A stretch of DNA of 64,000 nt from Rhynochetos jubatus. Taxonomy: Eukaryota > Chordata > Aves > Eurypygiformes > Rhynochetidae. The stretch spans positions 30,833,722-30,897,721 of the forward strand of contig CM050654.1 in assembly GCA_027574665.1 (NCBI GenBank), given 5' to 3'. The number at the start of each line of letters is the position of its first letter. Position 1 is the first letter of the stretch. A program made the position numbers and the translations under genes. Under the pieces are notes generated by a model. It searched no databases, was not told the origin of the DNA, and saw only the letters and a program-made list of their open reading frames with translations. Shown here piece by piece: positions 34,030-46,700 of the stretch.

Positions 34030-34570
34030 TTATTCACTTCTTTAAAAGTAATTAGGAGTTTAATCAGAGTTTCTATGGATTTTTGGGGGAATCTGTAATT
34101 AAAATCTGCACAGTCCCCTTGCATTATATACTTAACTTTCTCCCAGAGCTGCTCAAATATCTTTAATATTCTCACTTCCTCTAATAGAAGCTGTCAAGTA
34201 CCGCAGCATTAAAATGAACAGCTAGCAAAACTGCTGCAACAGGCCTCCAAACCGCAGCCCCCAACAGTTTTTTGTTGCTACGAAAGGTCTGATCTGTGAT
34301 AACAGCCCAGGCTGTAGGTTAACAGGCCTGATCGACTCCAAGCTGCTTTTTCCTCTAATGAATAGAGATGTTTCTTTTCATCAGTGTAAAGAGTGCAGTG
34401 TATGGAGAGGGGGAAGGAAAGGAGAAGGAAAAAAAGCTGTCTCACTGCGTAGGGATGGAGCCAGTCTCTTGATAAGCTTTCAATTAAGAGCAGATTAAAA
34501 TTAGGTTTATCTTCTCCTGAAAATGGCAATGACGTTAATATAATAATACAATGTAATAACTTAATAACCC
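34030..34570. promoter_or_regulatory. AT-rich stretch dense in homeodomain-type cores; possible conserved element
   Basis: TAATTA, ATTAA and TTAAT cores recur: AAAGTAATTAGG, TGTAATTAAAATC, CAATTAAGAGCAGATTAAAA and ATAATACAATGTAATAACTT. There is no recognisable repeat or coding frame. Such texture is typical of long-range developmental enhancers in vertebrates, but AT-rich DNA produces these cores by chance too. Confidence 0.25.
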
Positions 34571-37464
34571 AGTTGGAACTGACTCATCTGCATTGGAAAG
34601 CTCACAATTTTGGTGCCTAGTTTTGTGGAGGTTAAGTGTGCTCATCCCTTATTTCCATGGGTGTCCCATGGGGAGAGGCAAAGCTGGACAGTAATTCATG
34701 GCCTGGCTGCTTCTCCTCCCTGGCTGGTCCTCAGGGCAATTTGATCTTCTACCTTCAGGGCTGCTAGGAGGTGAGAGTTGGGTGAGTGTGGCTGGGGCTG
34801 GGGATTAAGGGCTCTGATTTGCCTTGAAATGCAAATCTCCTGATAATTAGTGTATTCCTGGAGGAAGATCTTCACCTGCTGGCAGGCCTTGCATTTGGAG
34901 GGTAGCCAAGGTTACTCCAGCTTTCTCAGCAGCACACCTAGAGCTTCTTCATTAACCACTACCTGGTGGGAGGGCTCGGTGTGCTTGGCCCAGGAAACCA
35001 GCAAGGGATCGGGGTCATCGGTGGCCCAAGGGATGGTGAGAGCTTGGTCTGAGCCACAGACAGTAAACGTGGTTGCCTCCCTGTGAGACCCACTGTTCAG
35101 AGCAGCTGGTGCCCATGCACAGCCAAGCCTCGCCACCGCTCCCTGACATGCAGCCCAACACTCGGCACAGCCATGGGATGTGGCTTTGTTCAGGTTGCCT
35201 CAGGTGTTGCCTGGGAAGACCAGTGAGACCTGGTCTCCCGGTTTCCTTTGCCTTCCCCTCTGCTCTGATGTTGGTTGAACTGCTCTTGTGCATCACTTTG
35301 CGTTCCTTGGTGCCATCCTTCACAGTTTAAGGCCAGAAGGAGTTGCTTTGGCCCGTGTGTCTGAGTTTGTATTCAGGCACTCAACTGCATTCAGGTGTCC
35401 CTTGTAAGTGGAGAAAATCAGTGCTCAACTTCGGCACGTACCTCAGTGGCAGGATGGCAGCTACGAGAGAGGATTTTCTTCCCTCCAAACTGCCCCCACA
35501 CTACCTGTGCCCTCATGCCTACGGGGCCCAAGGCTTCCAGCAGCATCAGGATAGTTGGTGCTTGGCCAGCTGCTTTGGAGGTGTATGTCACTACTTTCCC
35601 AATCCCATTGCTCAACCAGGGAAAGGACACTGTCCCAGAGCTTTGAGGTGTAGCAGCCAGTGTCTGGCATTGCTATGAAGAGATCCAGGAATCAAACACC
35701 CACAGCTGGTTGCTCCCTACTTCTCAGTCCAGCCCATCACATGTGTTGAGGACTATGAAATCTGCTGGCCTTAGTGGGAATTTATCTCCTCTGCTCAGGT
35801 AAAAGAAATGGATTTCCTCTGCCACAGGAGAGTGTTAGTGAAAGCTGCCCTGTGCAATGTGTGCTGCCCTGAGCTCAGGTGTTGACCCCTGCCATTAACC
35901 CAGATTGTTACCCGGGAAGAGCCTGATTGAACTGGTGTCATGGGAGAATGCAGCTGCTCGTTCAGCTCACGTCTGGATGAGGCTGGATGATCTCAGACAC
36001 GCCCTTTGGTTTCAGAGGCAAAGCTGGTATATCTGTTCCTGCAGTCCAGACAAGGTAGCATTTTCCTGTTCTTCCTGGACAGAGACTACATCAATTTATT
36101 TATGTCTGGGAAAAACACAGTCAGAAATACTTCTTAATTTTTTTTTTAATGAGTCCCCATGTGAGATCATAGCAGCCCACTTTCCTTCTAATGTCTGTGG
36201 TGCTTTGAATGCAGGATGCATGTCTGATTTACAGCTGCAGGAACCTATAATCCCACTGCAGATTCAGGCCTGCAATGAGCTCCAAGTCCCTTGCTTATAA
36301 AACTGTGTGGCTTTCTATTAAATCCCTGTGAAGACTAGGAATCAGTCTCCCAAGGGCCTGACTGCCAGAACGAAACCTTTGTAGGCACTTCTATAGGGGC
36401 CCACTAGCTGGAGTTAGCCTTGATGCCTCCCAGCTGTTTGATATTGCCGCATTGCCGATTGTTCTGCCCAAACACCAATCCATTACATCTGCTGCTGATG
36501 GGTGCTCTGTTGTCAGACATGGGATAATGCCTACTGCCCCTTGGAGGGCTGCTCGTGTTCCATATCCTTGGCACACCCGCGAGTGGATGCGATATGGCTG
36601 ATTCCTCACCATCCTGTGGCAGAGGTGACTGGTGCAAGATGCTAAAACCATACCTAAAACCTAGCCACTACAAGAAACTTGAGATGATCAGCCTCAGAGG
36701 GGAGGCAGGAAGGAGCTTCCAATGCAAAGTAATCTCTGCTGTCTTTAGTGCCGTCTTGACAGGGCTCTGCCAGCTTGCCTGTGGACTGAGTAGATCTGCT
36801 TTGTCTGGGGCTGATTTGCTCATCTTGTTTCATGGGTTGATCAACACTGTAGCCTGTAACTCATGTCACAGAATGGTATTTGTATCTGTACCCTATGTGG
36901 TGTGTTATGGAGGATGGTGTAACACTCTTCCCTTGTCACAAAGGCTGTCATCTTGGTCCAGAACCAGGGCATTGAGTTTACCCATGAGAAGTGATCAGAT
37001 TAAATGGGTTGTCTTCTCAGACAGAGCACTCGACTGCTAAATAATGAAGTGTAATGATATAGTAATTTTCAGCTGACAATGTCTAAGCACTTGAATGAGT
37101 TATCATGCTTTTTTGTGCTGGCCGCTCTGTTCTGTGCTGGAGATTTCCTGCACTTCGGTGTGTCAGTGGTTTGCTTGTGCCCTTGAGTTTATTTAACTGA
37201 AAACAATGAATTAAAGCAGCTTTCCAGTAAACACTTACCTGTGCTCAAATGCAAAACCCTTCAGAGCACTATTTATGTATGTCTGACCTCTACTGTGAGC
37301 CTAACCTTTTACCTTTTGAGTTGAGTGACTCACTGTGATTGACTACAGGATGGGTCTGCTCAGTCCAGTGCAGGTGGAGGGTGGACAAGTTCAGTGGTAA
37401 AGAAAGTGAAAAACAACAGTAAACGACTGAAGTAACAAGGAAACATCAGCCTGGAGAAAAAATG
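34571..37464. other. Stretch with no recognisable gene
   Basis: Overlapping frames up to about 160 codons occur but none shows a domain. A run of ten T lies at 36138-36147. Confidence 0.5.
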
Positions 37465-37540
37465 ACCATATTTCTTTCCTTTGGCATTATGGGCTGTGGT
37501 TTTTCCATCCATAAAATGGAGTGTGTAGGACCCTTATGGT
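37465..37540 (+). mobile_element. Possible MIR-like fragment (sense)
   Basis: GTTTTTCCATCCATAAAATGG followed by AGTGTGTAGGACCC recalls the MIR segment CAGTTTTCCCATCTATAAAATGGGG. The match is short. Confidence 0.35.
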
Positions 37541-40500
37541 CTTCAAACTCTAGCTTTAATTCAGAAATGATATTAATGCACTGGAAAGTCATCCCATGGA
37601 GAGTGACAGCACAGCGATGATGTTGGCCATGACTAATCCAGTTCCTTGTAGTTTTCCCCTTCCCACTCCTGGTTGTGCAGCAAGGGATATTAGAGTGGGA
37701 AGAGAAATCACTTGAAAGCAATTAAAGTGGGAAGTAGTTAGATCCTGTGTAATAGCCATGGGGAGAGGAGAGCAAAGGAAAACAAGGGAAAATGGGGAAA
37801 AGGAACAAAAACAAGGGGTTCCTCAGATGTAAACATGACATTGCATGGACTGCATGAGAACTACATCAACACTGGCAACAGGAATTTGTCAGTCCATGTT
37901 TAGAGGGCTCAGTTCCTTTACCCTGCTCTGCTTTGATCTGGAAGGTCCCTCAGCACTCATCTGGGATCAGGAAGAAGGGTCCCTATTCCTGTGTTTTGTC
38001 TAAGGTGACATGGATCAGTTTGCATTTCACCACTCATTGTATTAGTGACTTGATTTCTCTGCGGGAACTTTTGGTGGCAAAAGCAAAAGGTCGGGGAGAG
38101 CCCTTGGACCTGCATTGTCCTCAGGTTTGTGTCTGACCTCGTGTGTTTCTTAACACCAAAGCCTGTCACTTCAGTGTTTACTGGGGTGCGCATCTGCTAG
38201 AGGGGCTGCCTGTGTTGGGGCGGATGAGACAGGCTTTGTTGCTGATATTCAAGGCTAAACTTTGCAGCCTCTGCAGTACTGTTTGAATGATCTTCTCCCT
38301 CAATTGTTTGAGGCTAATGAAGGCAGCAGTTTCTTGTTTGCTTATGCTGCTTTAGAAGGTTAAGCTGTGGGCTGCTTTCGGGTACTTCTGTCTCCCATCA
38401 CCCATGTCCCATGACAGCAGGTTTGGTAAGTGCCTGCTTAGCTGCCTTTCACTCCAGATACTTACCAGCAGGACAACTGCATAGATTTGTTAACACTGCC
38501 AGGGCAAAAGAAAAAACATGGGGTATTTTGCAATAGGAGCCTGCTTTTCATTGTAGCAATGATATAGGCTGTTTTCTTGGGCTTTGGCCTGATTTTGAAA
38601 CGCTTGGTTTTTAATAGTTTTCCATTGACTGACATAGGAGGCTACTTGTAAAATTGTAATAGAGAAATTCAGATGTTGCACTCTATAGAAAAATAAGACT
38701 TTCATGTTGAGCTTCATAAATAGGGAAATTTAGCCTTTGACAGAAAGAACAAGCTCAGCTGATTGTGGATGTTCCTGAGGATGCTTTTTAGCTTTGTCCC
38801 CTCTCAACAGCAGTCAGGCCTGGACCTCCTACTTGGGTGTGTGAAAGCTCCTTATCTTTATTCTTGAGCGGCCAGGGCGAGCCAGCATTGATAACTGTGT
38901 TCAGTGTTCAATAAACGCTGTTTACTGTTGTTGGAAAAAAGTAATTCCCCTTCTGGCAGTGAAGAAGGTGTGATTTGTAAATAGAAGTCTGGGAGCAGTG
39001 CTGTGGCTGCAGATACAGCAAGGGTTTGACAGAGACGCAGCAGAACGGGATTATGTGTGTGTCGGTGTGCAGGAGCAGAACAGCCCTGCCAAGATGCAGA
39101 CTGCTTGCTACAGCCACTGTCCTGGGCGAGACCCTGCGGAAAGCAGGTACCGTGCAAAACGGCTCATGCACTGTAACTCCTAGCCATGCGTACTGAGAGG
39201 GGATTCTCCAAATGTGGGACTGGGAAAATATGCTTAACAGCTTCATTTGACATAATTTTAAATGTGAAATATCTTTAAGAAAGGTATCTTGTGTTGGCCG
39301 TGTCGTCGATACTGAGATGGCTACTAAGGCTTGTTGCCCAGCTTGTGTTTTGCTTTGAGCAGGTGATATTGCTGGTATAGAGAGAGTGATGTTCTGGCAA
39401 AGGCTCTCCACTCATCTGGCATGCTTGTGCAGGTATTCAGCTCTCAGGATACTTTGCTCTGCTCTGCTCTCCCACCTGGGCTTCTCTTTGTCATTGATTT
39501 CCCCTGGAACAGGAGCACCTAAGCTGCAAACTGAGTCTGGAGGAGCATTTGGGGAGGTGCTACTGGCCCTGTTCCTGCTCTTTTCCCTGAGCATCTTTGG
39601 CCACTGTCGGAGGGAGGATCCTGACCAAGGTGGACACACATCTATCCTGGCAATGCTGTTTTATTCTGTTATTCTTGTTTTTCTCACCCACACGATCTCT
39701 GTGCTGAGAAGTTGATTGAGGACATACCTTCGGTTCTTCCCTAACTTGAGCCTGGCATCATCTACAGGCTGGATGTGGAGAGGGCAATAAGCAACACGGG
39801 TACTGGTCCCTGGCTGTCAGTTAATGCAGCAATCCTGCAGGAGAAGCCTCCTTTTCTGAAATACAGGATTCTCACGGTAGCTGCAGATACACTGGATTGC
39901 CCTTGCAGCACTTATCTCCCTGATGTGTGCAGCCAGCTCCCTGCCCTGGGCCTGGCCACTGCTTAGTGAGGATACAGATGCTTAGTCTGTTTTAATCTGT
40001 TCCTCACAAATAAATCCCAGAAGCCTTCCAGCTGTTTCTTCTGCTTTTCTCTTACTGCCATGCAGTTTGTCAATACCCAGCTTGCTGCTAGGGATTTAGA
40101 AATTTTTATGTGTATTTTTAAGCAAGCGTCTCTCTGCACAGAGCTCTTGGAGAGCAGCAATGGAAGGCTGTGTGCGTGGAGGTGTACAAGGAAGGGGAAG
40201 CTGGAAAAAGGAGGAATATCCACTGGGGTGCTTGCTGTCTCTCTCTGACCCCGCTGAGGACCTGCTTGGAGGCCATGCCTCGTTTTGAGTCTGTCACCTC
40301 AGTCATGGGGGAGCTGCTGGAACAGGCTGGGAACAGGCTGTGCTGGTGCCAATGGCGCTACACAAAAAGGCATTCACAAATAACGAAGCTCTGAAACACC
40401 CTGAGCAAAAGTGTCAGCAGCTTGAATTGGGGTCAGTTGTGCTGTGGAGAGAAGCAGGCCGGGATGGGAGAGCAGGGAAGAGACCTCCCCCCTTCTGCCT

Positions 40501-40744
40501 GGTTGGGGGAAGGAGTTTCCAAGGCAAAGGGTAGCAAACCTGCTCCTGCTGACTGTGCCTGGGAAAGCCAGGCTCTGGCAGGGGTCCTTAACCTGCTGCA
40601 GATCAGGGTCTGGTCACCTTGGTCTTCTTCAGGCCTCATGTGGATACTCAAAAAAGCATCCTTCCAGCCACAGAGCTTGGCTTTCTGAGGCTGCTGTAGT
40701 CAAACAGATGCTGCCCACAGACCAGCAGTCCATGTAGCCCCCTG
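37541..40744. other. Stretch with no recognisable gene
   Basis: A purine-rich stretch lies just downstream of 37750. A plus-strand frame at 39386-39715 is hydrophobic at its end, but no splice sites or family support it. Confidence 0.5.
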
Positions 40745-40845
40745 GCTGTCTGTGATGCCCTGAACAGCCACAGAGAAGTTACCACCTTGCTCCGTGCTTC
40801 AGTTTCCCATTTTATAACAGCATAATAATGCTGCTGTACCAAGGG
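40745..40845 (+). mobile_element. MIR-like SINE fragment (sense)
   Basis: The order CTGTGATGCCCTGAACAG, AGAAGTTACCACCTTGC, GCTTCAGTTTCCCATTTTAT, CATAATAATGCTGCTGTACC follows MIR: the TGTGACCTTGGGCAAG block, then TTACTTAACCTC, GCCTCAGTTTCCC and ATAATAATAGTACC. Several collinear blocks make chance unlikely. Confidence 0.6.
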
Positions 40846-42054
40846 CTGGGAGGAGGTGAGGAAGGAGGTTTGTGTCATTATGGCTGTCCCTGCCCGAGGG
40901 GCTGCTGCTCCCAGAGAGTGAAAGAATGTTGGCTTTGAGACTAATGCAGAAGGATACTTGCCTTTGCTGTTGGACTGGTGGCTGGCTCTGGGTGTATGAT
41001 GACACCTCTTCATGCTATTGCCTTCAAACAGGATCCCACCAGGTCCAAGCAGCAAAGGGCTTTTTAAGCTTAGCTCTGTACCAGCCAGCCTGTGGTCCCC
41101 ACTTGAAGGGATCATGCCCCTGGCTAAAGGGAGCTCTTCAAGTTGAGTCACAAGGACCCACCACAGCAGGGTATGTAAATCATTGGCTTTCCACAGGCTC
41201 GACTTGCTTCATTAATTGACTTTGAGGGAAGAAGATAAGATTTTTAAGGCTGTACTGCATAGGAGCAAAGCCTGCCCCTGCCTCACAGGTATTTAATAGC
41301 AAGGAAGCTGCTAAAGGACTTTGCCAGCAACATTTCTCTGCAGTGCGGTACCTGGGGTTGAGCCAGCAGTGCTACCTGCTCTGAGGACGAGATGCAGACC
41401 TGAGGACATGTGGTGTGCAGCTACCAGTTGGACATGTGTTCAGGTTTATTACAAGTGCAATCACCAAATGCTGTCTCCTGAAGCTCTGGGGCTGCTTTGC
41501 AGCAAATTAAAGAAGAGAGCAGAAGCTCAGATGCTATTTCACTGGCCAGAGTGGGGAGAACAAATTAAAGTGCCTATTTGGGAACAGTGAGACAGCTGTG
41601 CTCCTCTCAAACCATTTCCGGAGAAGCCACCTATCCATGCTTAGTGGAGGGGAAAGCATCTGGCCTAGCAAGAGCCAGGAGTGGAGGGGCTGGCTAATGC
41701 TGGTGGTTGAGGAAATCTTTGGATGACAGCTTGGCAAAGACCGAGGGGCAGAAGCAAGCCCCAAACACTCCCCACTAAGGAATGTCAGGTTAGAGGGGGC
41801 TGTGACCTACACAACGAGGCTTTTTAGGGCTCAGTGACAGTGGGTGTTGGGTGTTCAGCAGGATTCGTTCGCTGTTGGTTGTGACACGGAGCTACTCTCA
41901 GCAGAGTGAACCTGGGGAACTGAGTTGCAGGAACACTCTTCAGCTACTTCCTTGCAAAGGCAGGCAGCTACTTTAAGAGCCTGTAGTAGATTTTAAGCAG
42001 TACAGACATGTTATGTGTATCATGTTGCTGTTAAGCCTCGGTGCACTCTGGAAA
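40846..42054. other. Stretch with no recognisable gene
   Basis: Only short or overlapping frames occur. The minus-strand frame reaching down to 40648 shows no domain. Confidence 0.5.
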
Positions 42055-42120
42055 TGCCTGGCATTCTTATTCTTCTGTTAGCAAAATGAGGTTTAGGAAG
42101 TTTAAGTGACCAGAATCCCA
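42055..42120 (-). mobile_element. MIR-like SINE fragment (antisense)
   Basis: CTTATTCTTCTGTTAGCAAA, then ATGAGGTTTAGGAAGTTTAAGTGACC, parallels the antisense MIR order ATTATTCCCATTTTACAGATGAGGAAAC ... GAGGTTAAGTGACTTGCC. Confidence 0.55.
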
Positions 42121-42749
42121 ATAGATTTCTGCCTGAGGAGAAAAGGGAAAGGTGGGAGTGTTGTCATGCTCTGCCACAGGCATTAGAAGTGATGATCAGA
42201 TGCTCTTAACTGTGCTTGTTCTTTATTTCTAACATAGTTTTCATAATAGAAACCGAATTGGAAATTAGAGAAAATGTCACTTCAGTGTTAATAGATCACA
42301 AGAAGCAGTGGCTCAGAGGATGTAATCCCTCCTGTAAATGTACATAGATGCTGGGTGTGTTTAACTGGTTCAGTGCCTGGGGAATTCTCAGAGCTTTTTT
42401 GTGTGTTATGTATATTTCACATGAGATGACTGAATTAAACTGAACCACACCAAATCTAGGCTGAAGTTTCCCTTACATGGTGTTTAGGAGCTTATACGTT
42501 GGAATAAGTTCAGCCTGTGATGTGCATGGTTTTGGGTGCTCCGGGGCTACTCCTGTGTGGTACAGAGCTGAGAAAAGTCGGGCTGTTCTCAGAAGGTTTT
42601 AGTTTGCCGGGCAGTGTCTACCTGCCTCCTGAAAAAAGTTCTTATGGATCCACAGTCAATAAAGGGTTGCAAATGATTGTTGTAAAGGGCTGACTGCTTT
42701 AAGCCAAAAGAATAGTTCCTTTCCTTTTCCAGGTGAAAATTTGACCCAA

Positions 42750-42865
42750 AGATGAAGTGATTTCCTGAAGATCCCTCAGGAAATGTAAAGCAGAGACAGG
42801 AGATGAACCCAAGTCGCCCGACCTCCCATTTGATGCTCTCTTACCCTAACCGCCTGCCTGCATTA
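42750..42865 (-). mobile_element. MIR-like SINE fragment (antisense)
   Basis: GATGAAGTGATTTCCTGAAG, a spacer with CAGAGACAGGAGATGAACCC, then AAGTCGCCCGACCTCCCATT and TGCTCTCTTACCCTAACC correspond block by block to antisense MIR: GTGACTTGCCCAAGGTC, CAGAGCCAGGAATAGAACCC, AGGTCTCCTGACTCCCAG, TGCTCTAACCACTA. Confidence 0.65.
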
Positions 42866-43644
42866 TGGGAAACTCAGCGAGAAACATGGTTAACGAAGCT
42901 CCCTGTAAGAATGCCTGTGCTGCTGTACAGCAGCTAATTCTTTAGATTTAAGAAATGGCATAACTTGTAAGGAGGAAGTTTACAAAATATGTCATCTGAC
43001 GACACTGCCATGTTTAATGCATTTGGTGCCAGTGATTTGCTTTCCCTTGCTGTACTGTTTACAGAGCAGCTGGTGCAGAGCTGTTGAGCTTACTATGGAA
43101 GATGAAAGGCTGGTTGTTTTTCAAAGCCCTTTGTGCCTCTTTGCTCCTAACTGGAGCTGTCAGTGTAGATGCTTTTTATTTCCTTTATCACTGGAGGTCT
43201 GAAGTCCCTTCTCTAAAGATTCCTTCAATTCAAAGGAAGATTTCTTTTACTCTTAGTTCCAAAAGACCTGGAGGGCTTTTGCTCTTTTGTTTGGGCTGAA
43301 GACTCCACAGGCAACACCAGTGCTTTCCAAGGACCGCTGAAAACCTTTAACCCCCAGACAGCCGATGTCCCATCTGAAGTCCTTTGATGAAGGTATGAGG
43401 AATTCAGTCTGTCCTGCTCATTTCTGTGGCCTGGGAATGAGAACACCACTCTTGAACTGTGTAGATGCAGTTAAAAATTTCTGGTGATCGCTAATTAGTG
43501 GTGTTTACAATGGTACATAAAGAACAGAGCTTCCCTCCTCAAAACAGCCACAGAGAGCATGTGTTAGGTACTGCACAAGTCCCCACAAAGAGATGCTCAC
43601 TGAAGTTGTTTAAAAGATAAGTAATCAAAGCAGTAGAATCTTCC
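42866..43644. other. Stretch with no recognisable gene
   Basis: Unique sequence between two MIR-like fragments of the same orientation. Short frames only. Confidence 0.5.
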
Positions 43645-43775
43645 CAATTTCAAACCTGAGGCACTGAACCTATGGAAGGTCAAGTCATTTGCCCAAGATC
43701 ATGACAGGAAGATGAGACACAGCTGAGGATTGAAACCAGGGTGCTGCTTTGGTACCTTAACAACCTGATTTTCCT
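43645..43775 (-). mobile_element. MIR-like SINE fragment (antisense)
   Basis: CCTGAGGCACTGAACC, then GGTCAAGTCATTTGCCCAAG, ATCATGACAGGAAG, GAGGATTGAAACCAGGGTG and CTTAACAACCTGA follow the antisense MIR order closely: GAGGCACAGAGAGG, TTAAGTGACTTGCCCAAGG, TCACACAG, GGGATTCGAACCCAGG, CTAACCACTAGA. This is the clearest antisense MIR relic of the window. Confidence 0.7.
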
Positions 43776-46700
43776 TGTGCGCTACCTCTCGTGCACTGAA
43801 ATAGGCTGAATTACAGGATTTTCTCCCTTTCCTATAGTCTGTCAGCTGCTGTTTCTGTTACTTTGGTGGGGGGGAGCTATCTTAGAAATCTCTCTAACCA
43901 GTCATTAAATCTGCATGATCTCAGTTTTTTTGAAATGTTCTAGCCAATGAGTTTCTCTCAGAGCCGATCTAACGGCAGCCTGAAGGATAGTCTCTGGGAT
44001 GCCCATTCGAAGCACACAGCCTTCCCACCCAGCCTGCACCAGCACGGTTGTCTGCCAGTCATACTGATGCTCCTACATGGCTACATTGCCCAACTGCAAA
44101 GCAGTTGAAGCAAATCCCATAATGAAGCTGTACTGGAAAGAACTGGATCCTGAGTGTTCTCCAAAGCTCTCCCCGTCAGTGCGTTCAAGCAACTTCTGGC
44201 TAATGAAATGCTCTTCAGCTAAATGTGCTTTTTATCTGTCAATGTGTTTTCTGTAAATTACTCATAAAATTATTCCAGTCAGTATTTTTCAGGTTGTCCT
44301 GTAGTCCTGCTGCCAACACAGCCCCCTCTTGCTGACCACACAAGTAGCCCTGGAGACGAGCTGCAGCTGAGCTCCTTCTGAGTTGTGTGGGGCTGAAAAG
44401 CCCACACCCCAGCCACTCTCAGCTGAATGAGACAAAACCAGTCCTCAAGTCACACTGTTCACAATGACCAGAGTGGATCTTGCTCTCCTCCCTGAGCAGA
44501 TTGAACACTGAGCAAAGGTGTGCTGAAACCAAAGGAGGCACGTCTCTAGGTACATTTCAGGATTTAATGTTCTCCACGTACCAGAAAGTGATGGCAGTTG
44601 GACACTGGGAGGTCAAGCAACTAGTTGTACACATAAAATGTTTCCTTCCGGCTTGATTTCTTGGGACAGTGTTTACATAGCAAGCCACGGGCAGACTGCA
44701 CACAAACTTCTTCCTCCTGTGCATACACAGGTGACCTACTTCTTTGCCGTTAGTGATTGCCCATTACAGAACTGAGATTAGAAATGCATGAGTGTGAGGA
44801 GGGTGACATCGCTGCCAAGGAAAACTTGTGTCCTGCATCTCAAGTATCAGGTCACCAGAGAACTGTGTGAAGAGTAACCAAAATGCAGGTGACTGCTTCT
44901 TAGTATGGAATGTAGTTCTTTCTCTTGATGTTATATTTAGCCAAATTGCACAATATCAGTGCAAAAAAACATTCCCTAAACCCAAAAGGTCACACCTGAA
45001 GTCTGTACGGAACTGAAAAGTTAATGTGAATATTTTAAATCCTAGAACATTGCCCTCACTTTGCTTTCTGAAACAGCCTGATCTGAGAATGTCACAAATT
45101 CTCTACCTGATTCTGTTACCAACTTTGCTGATTTCTATTTGAAAAAGGTTCTATTGATTTTTATATTGTAAATTTTAACCTATTCAAAAAATATCCCAAG
45201 TGCACTAAATATGTTCTCTCCTGCCACAGAACCCATTTGGCTTAATAATTAAGAGATTGATCACCACTGGCAACAGGCATAAAAGTTTAAACTGCACGTA
45301 ACTGTTCTCTGTACTAATGCAATAAAAGCGGGTTTACTTTTACCGTGGTAGTTTTAGCAGCAATCTAAATCAACACCCTGTTGATGATCAGAGAAATCTT
45401 CCTTTAAAGTGAAATGCGGTGCAAGTGGGCTAGTTAGTATTATGGGCACATTATTGTCTTTACTTTCCGCAATCAGCTTTTATTCATGCTTTTACAATAG
45501 GTGTAAATTTTTATATTTCCTTAGGCAAGCAGAAGAATGAACTGAACTTCTAGAAAATTACTTAAAATAGGCTGCGGTGATAAGAAATAGACAATCCCGA
45601 ACAATGTGTAAAAAGGCCAGTGGATTAGAGTGCAAATGGGCAGTCCTGCTACGCTGGGGCTGGCAGGCAGGCAGCTGAAAAAGAAAAGCTTGACTGGGGG
45701 GGTGTTTTCTGTCTGGATGTGTGTTAGGGAATCTGGGAGGGGAGAGGGAGAATGATGTGGGAAAATTTCTATGGTATGAGGCACAGGCAGTGGGTGAATG
45801 GTGCCTGAAAAAGGAATCATTTTGCGTGAGGTTGGAGGACTTGCTCCTGCGACAGACCTGGGCTCCCTCAGCTGTGTCTTGCCCTCATCTCTCAATCCCA
45901 GGCTGCCCTCAGCTGTGATGAGGTGGAGGAGAAGTGAGGGAGCCCAGAGAAGTGCCTTTGTAACGCTGTGTGACAAACACTGTGCAGAGAGAAGAGCAAC
46001 TCTGAAAAGATTAGAGTTTGATGTACAAGCAGTACAAAAAACATAGGGCAGCCAGTTTTATTTTCCCATTCTCTTGCTTTAAAAAGTTAAAAGAAATCAC
46101 TGAGATAACTGCTGGGCTGAAGTTCTGTGAGTGTGTATGGCATGGGAAAGCTTGCTGCTCCACATGACAGTATTCTCAAGATGCACTCACTGGCTCAGAC
46201 AAGAAATATGGTGGCAGCTCACACTTGTATCAATTCCATGCGTGGAACTTTTGTTTTTCCTGTTTTCTAGGTCCACCCAAAGGAGCCTGGGTCAGTCACA
46301 GGATGCCCATCATGCCTCCCTCTGGAAACTCTAGGTGGGTTTATGCTTGCAGCTGATTTGAGGGTCACTACTTTACTTATCAGGAGTGGAATTCCTGTTG
46401 GCTCCGAGGAGAATCTCTTCAGCTGAACATCTAGACAGGCTTGTTAATTATTATCCTTCATGCTCCTGTAAGGTCTGAGAGATCCTTGCCATCCTCTTCC
46501 AACATAAGCCCGCTGTTGAACCAGTTTGAATGCTACATGCACTATGTTGCTCCCGCCTGACTAGGGACAGCTGTTCTGTGTGCATGCCTGCGCGGCAGAA
46601 AATGCTGAGGTCCTGATGCTGATGCGTCTCAAATAGGAGTCACTGCCCTGAGTTTTCCTTTCTGTAATCTTTCAAACCACCCTCCTGCCAACTGTGGTTT

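Noticed and set aside
36555-37040. 161-codon plus-strand frame
   Set aside because: Composition is not protein-like, no splice sites delimit it, and overlapping minus-strand frames are open as well.
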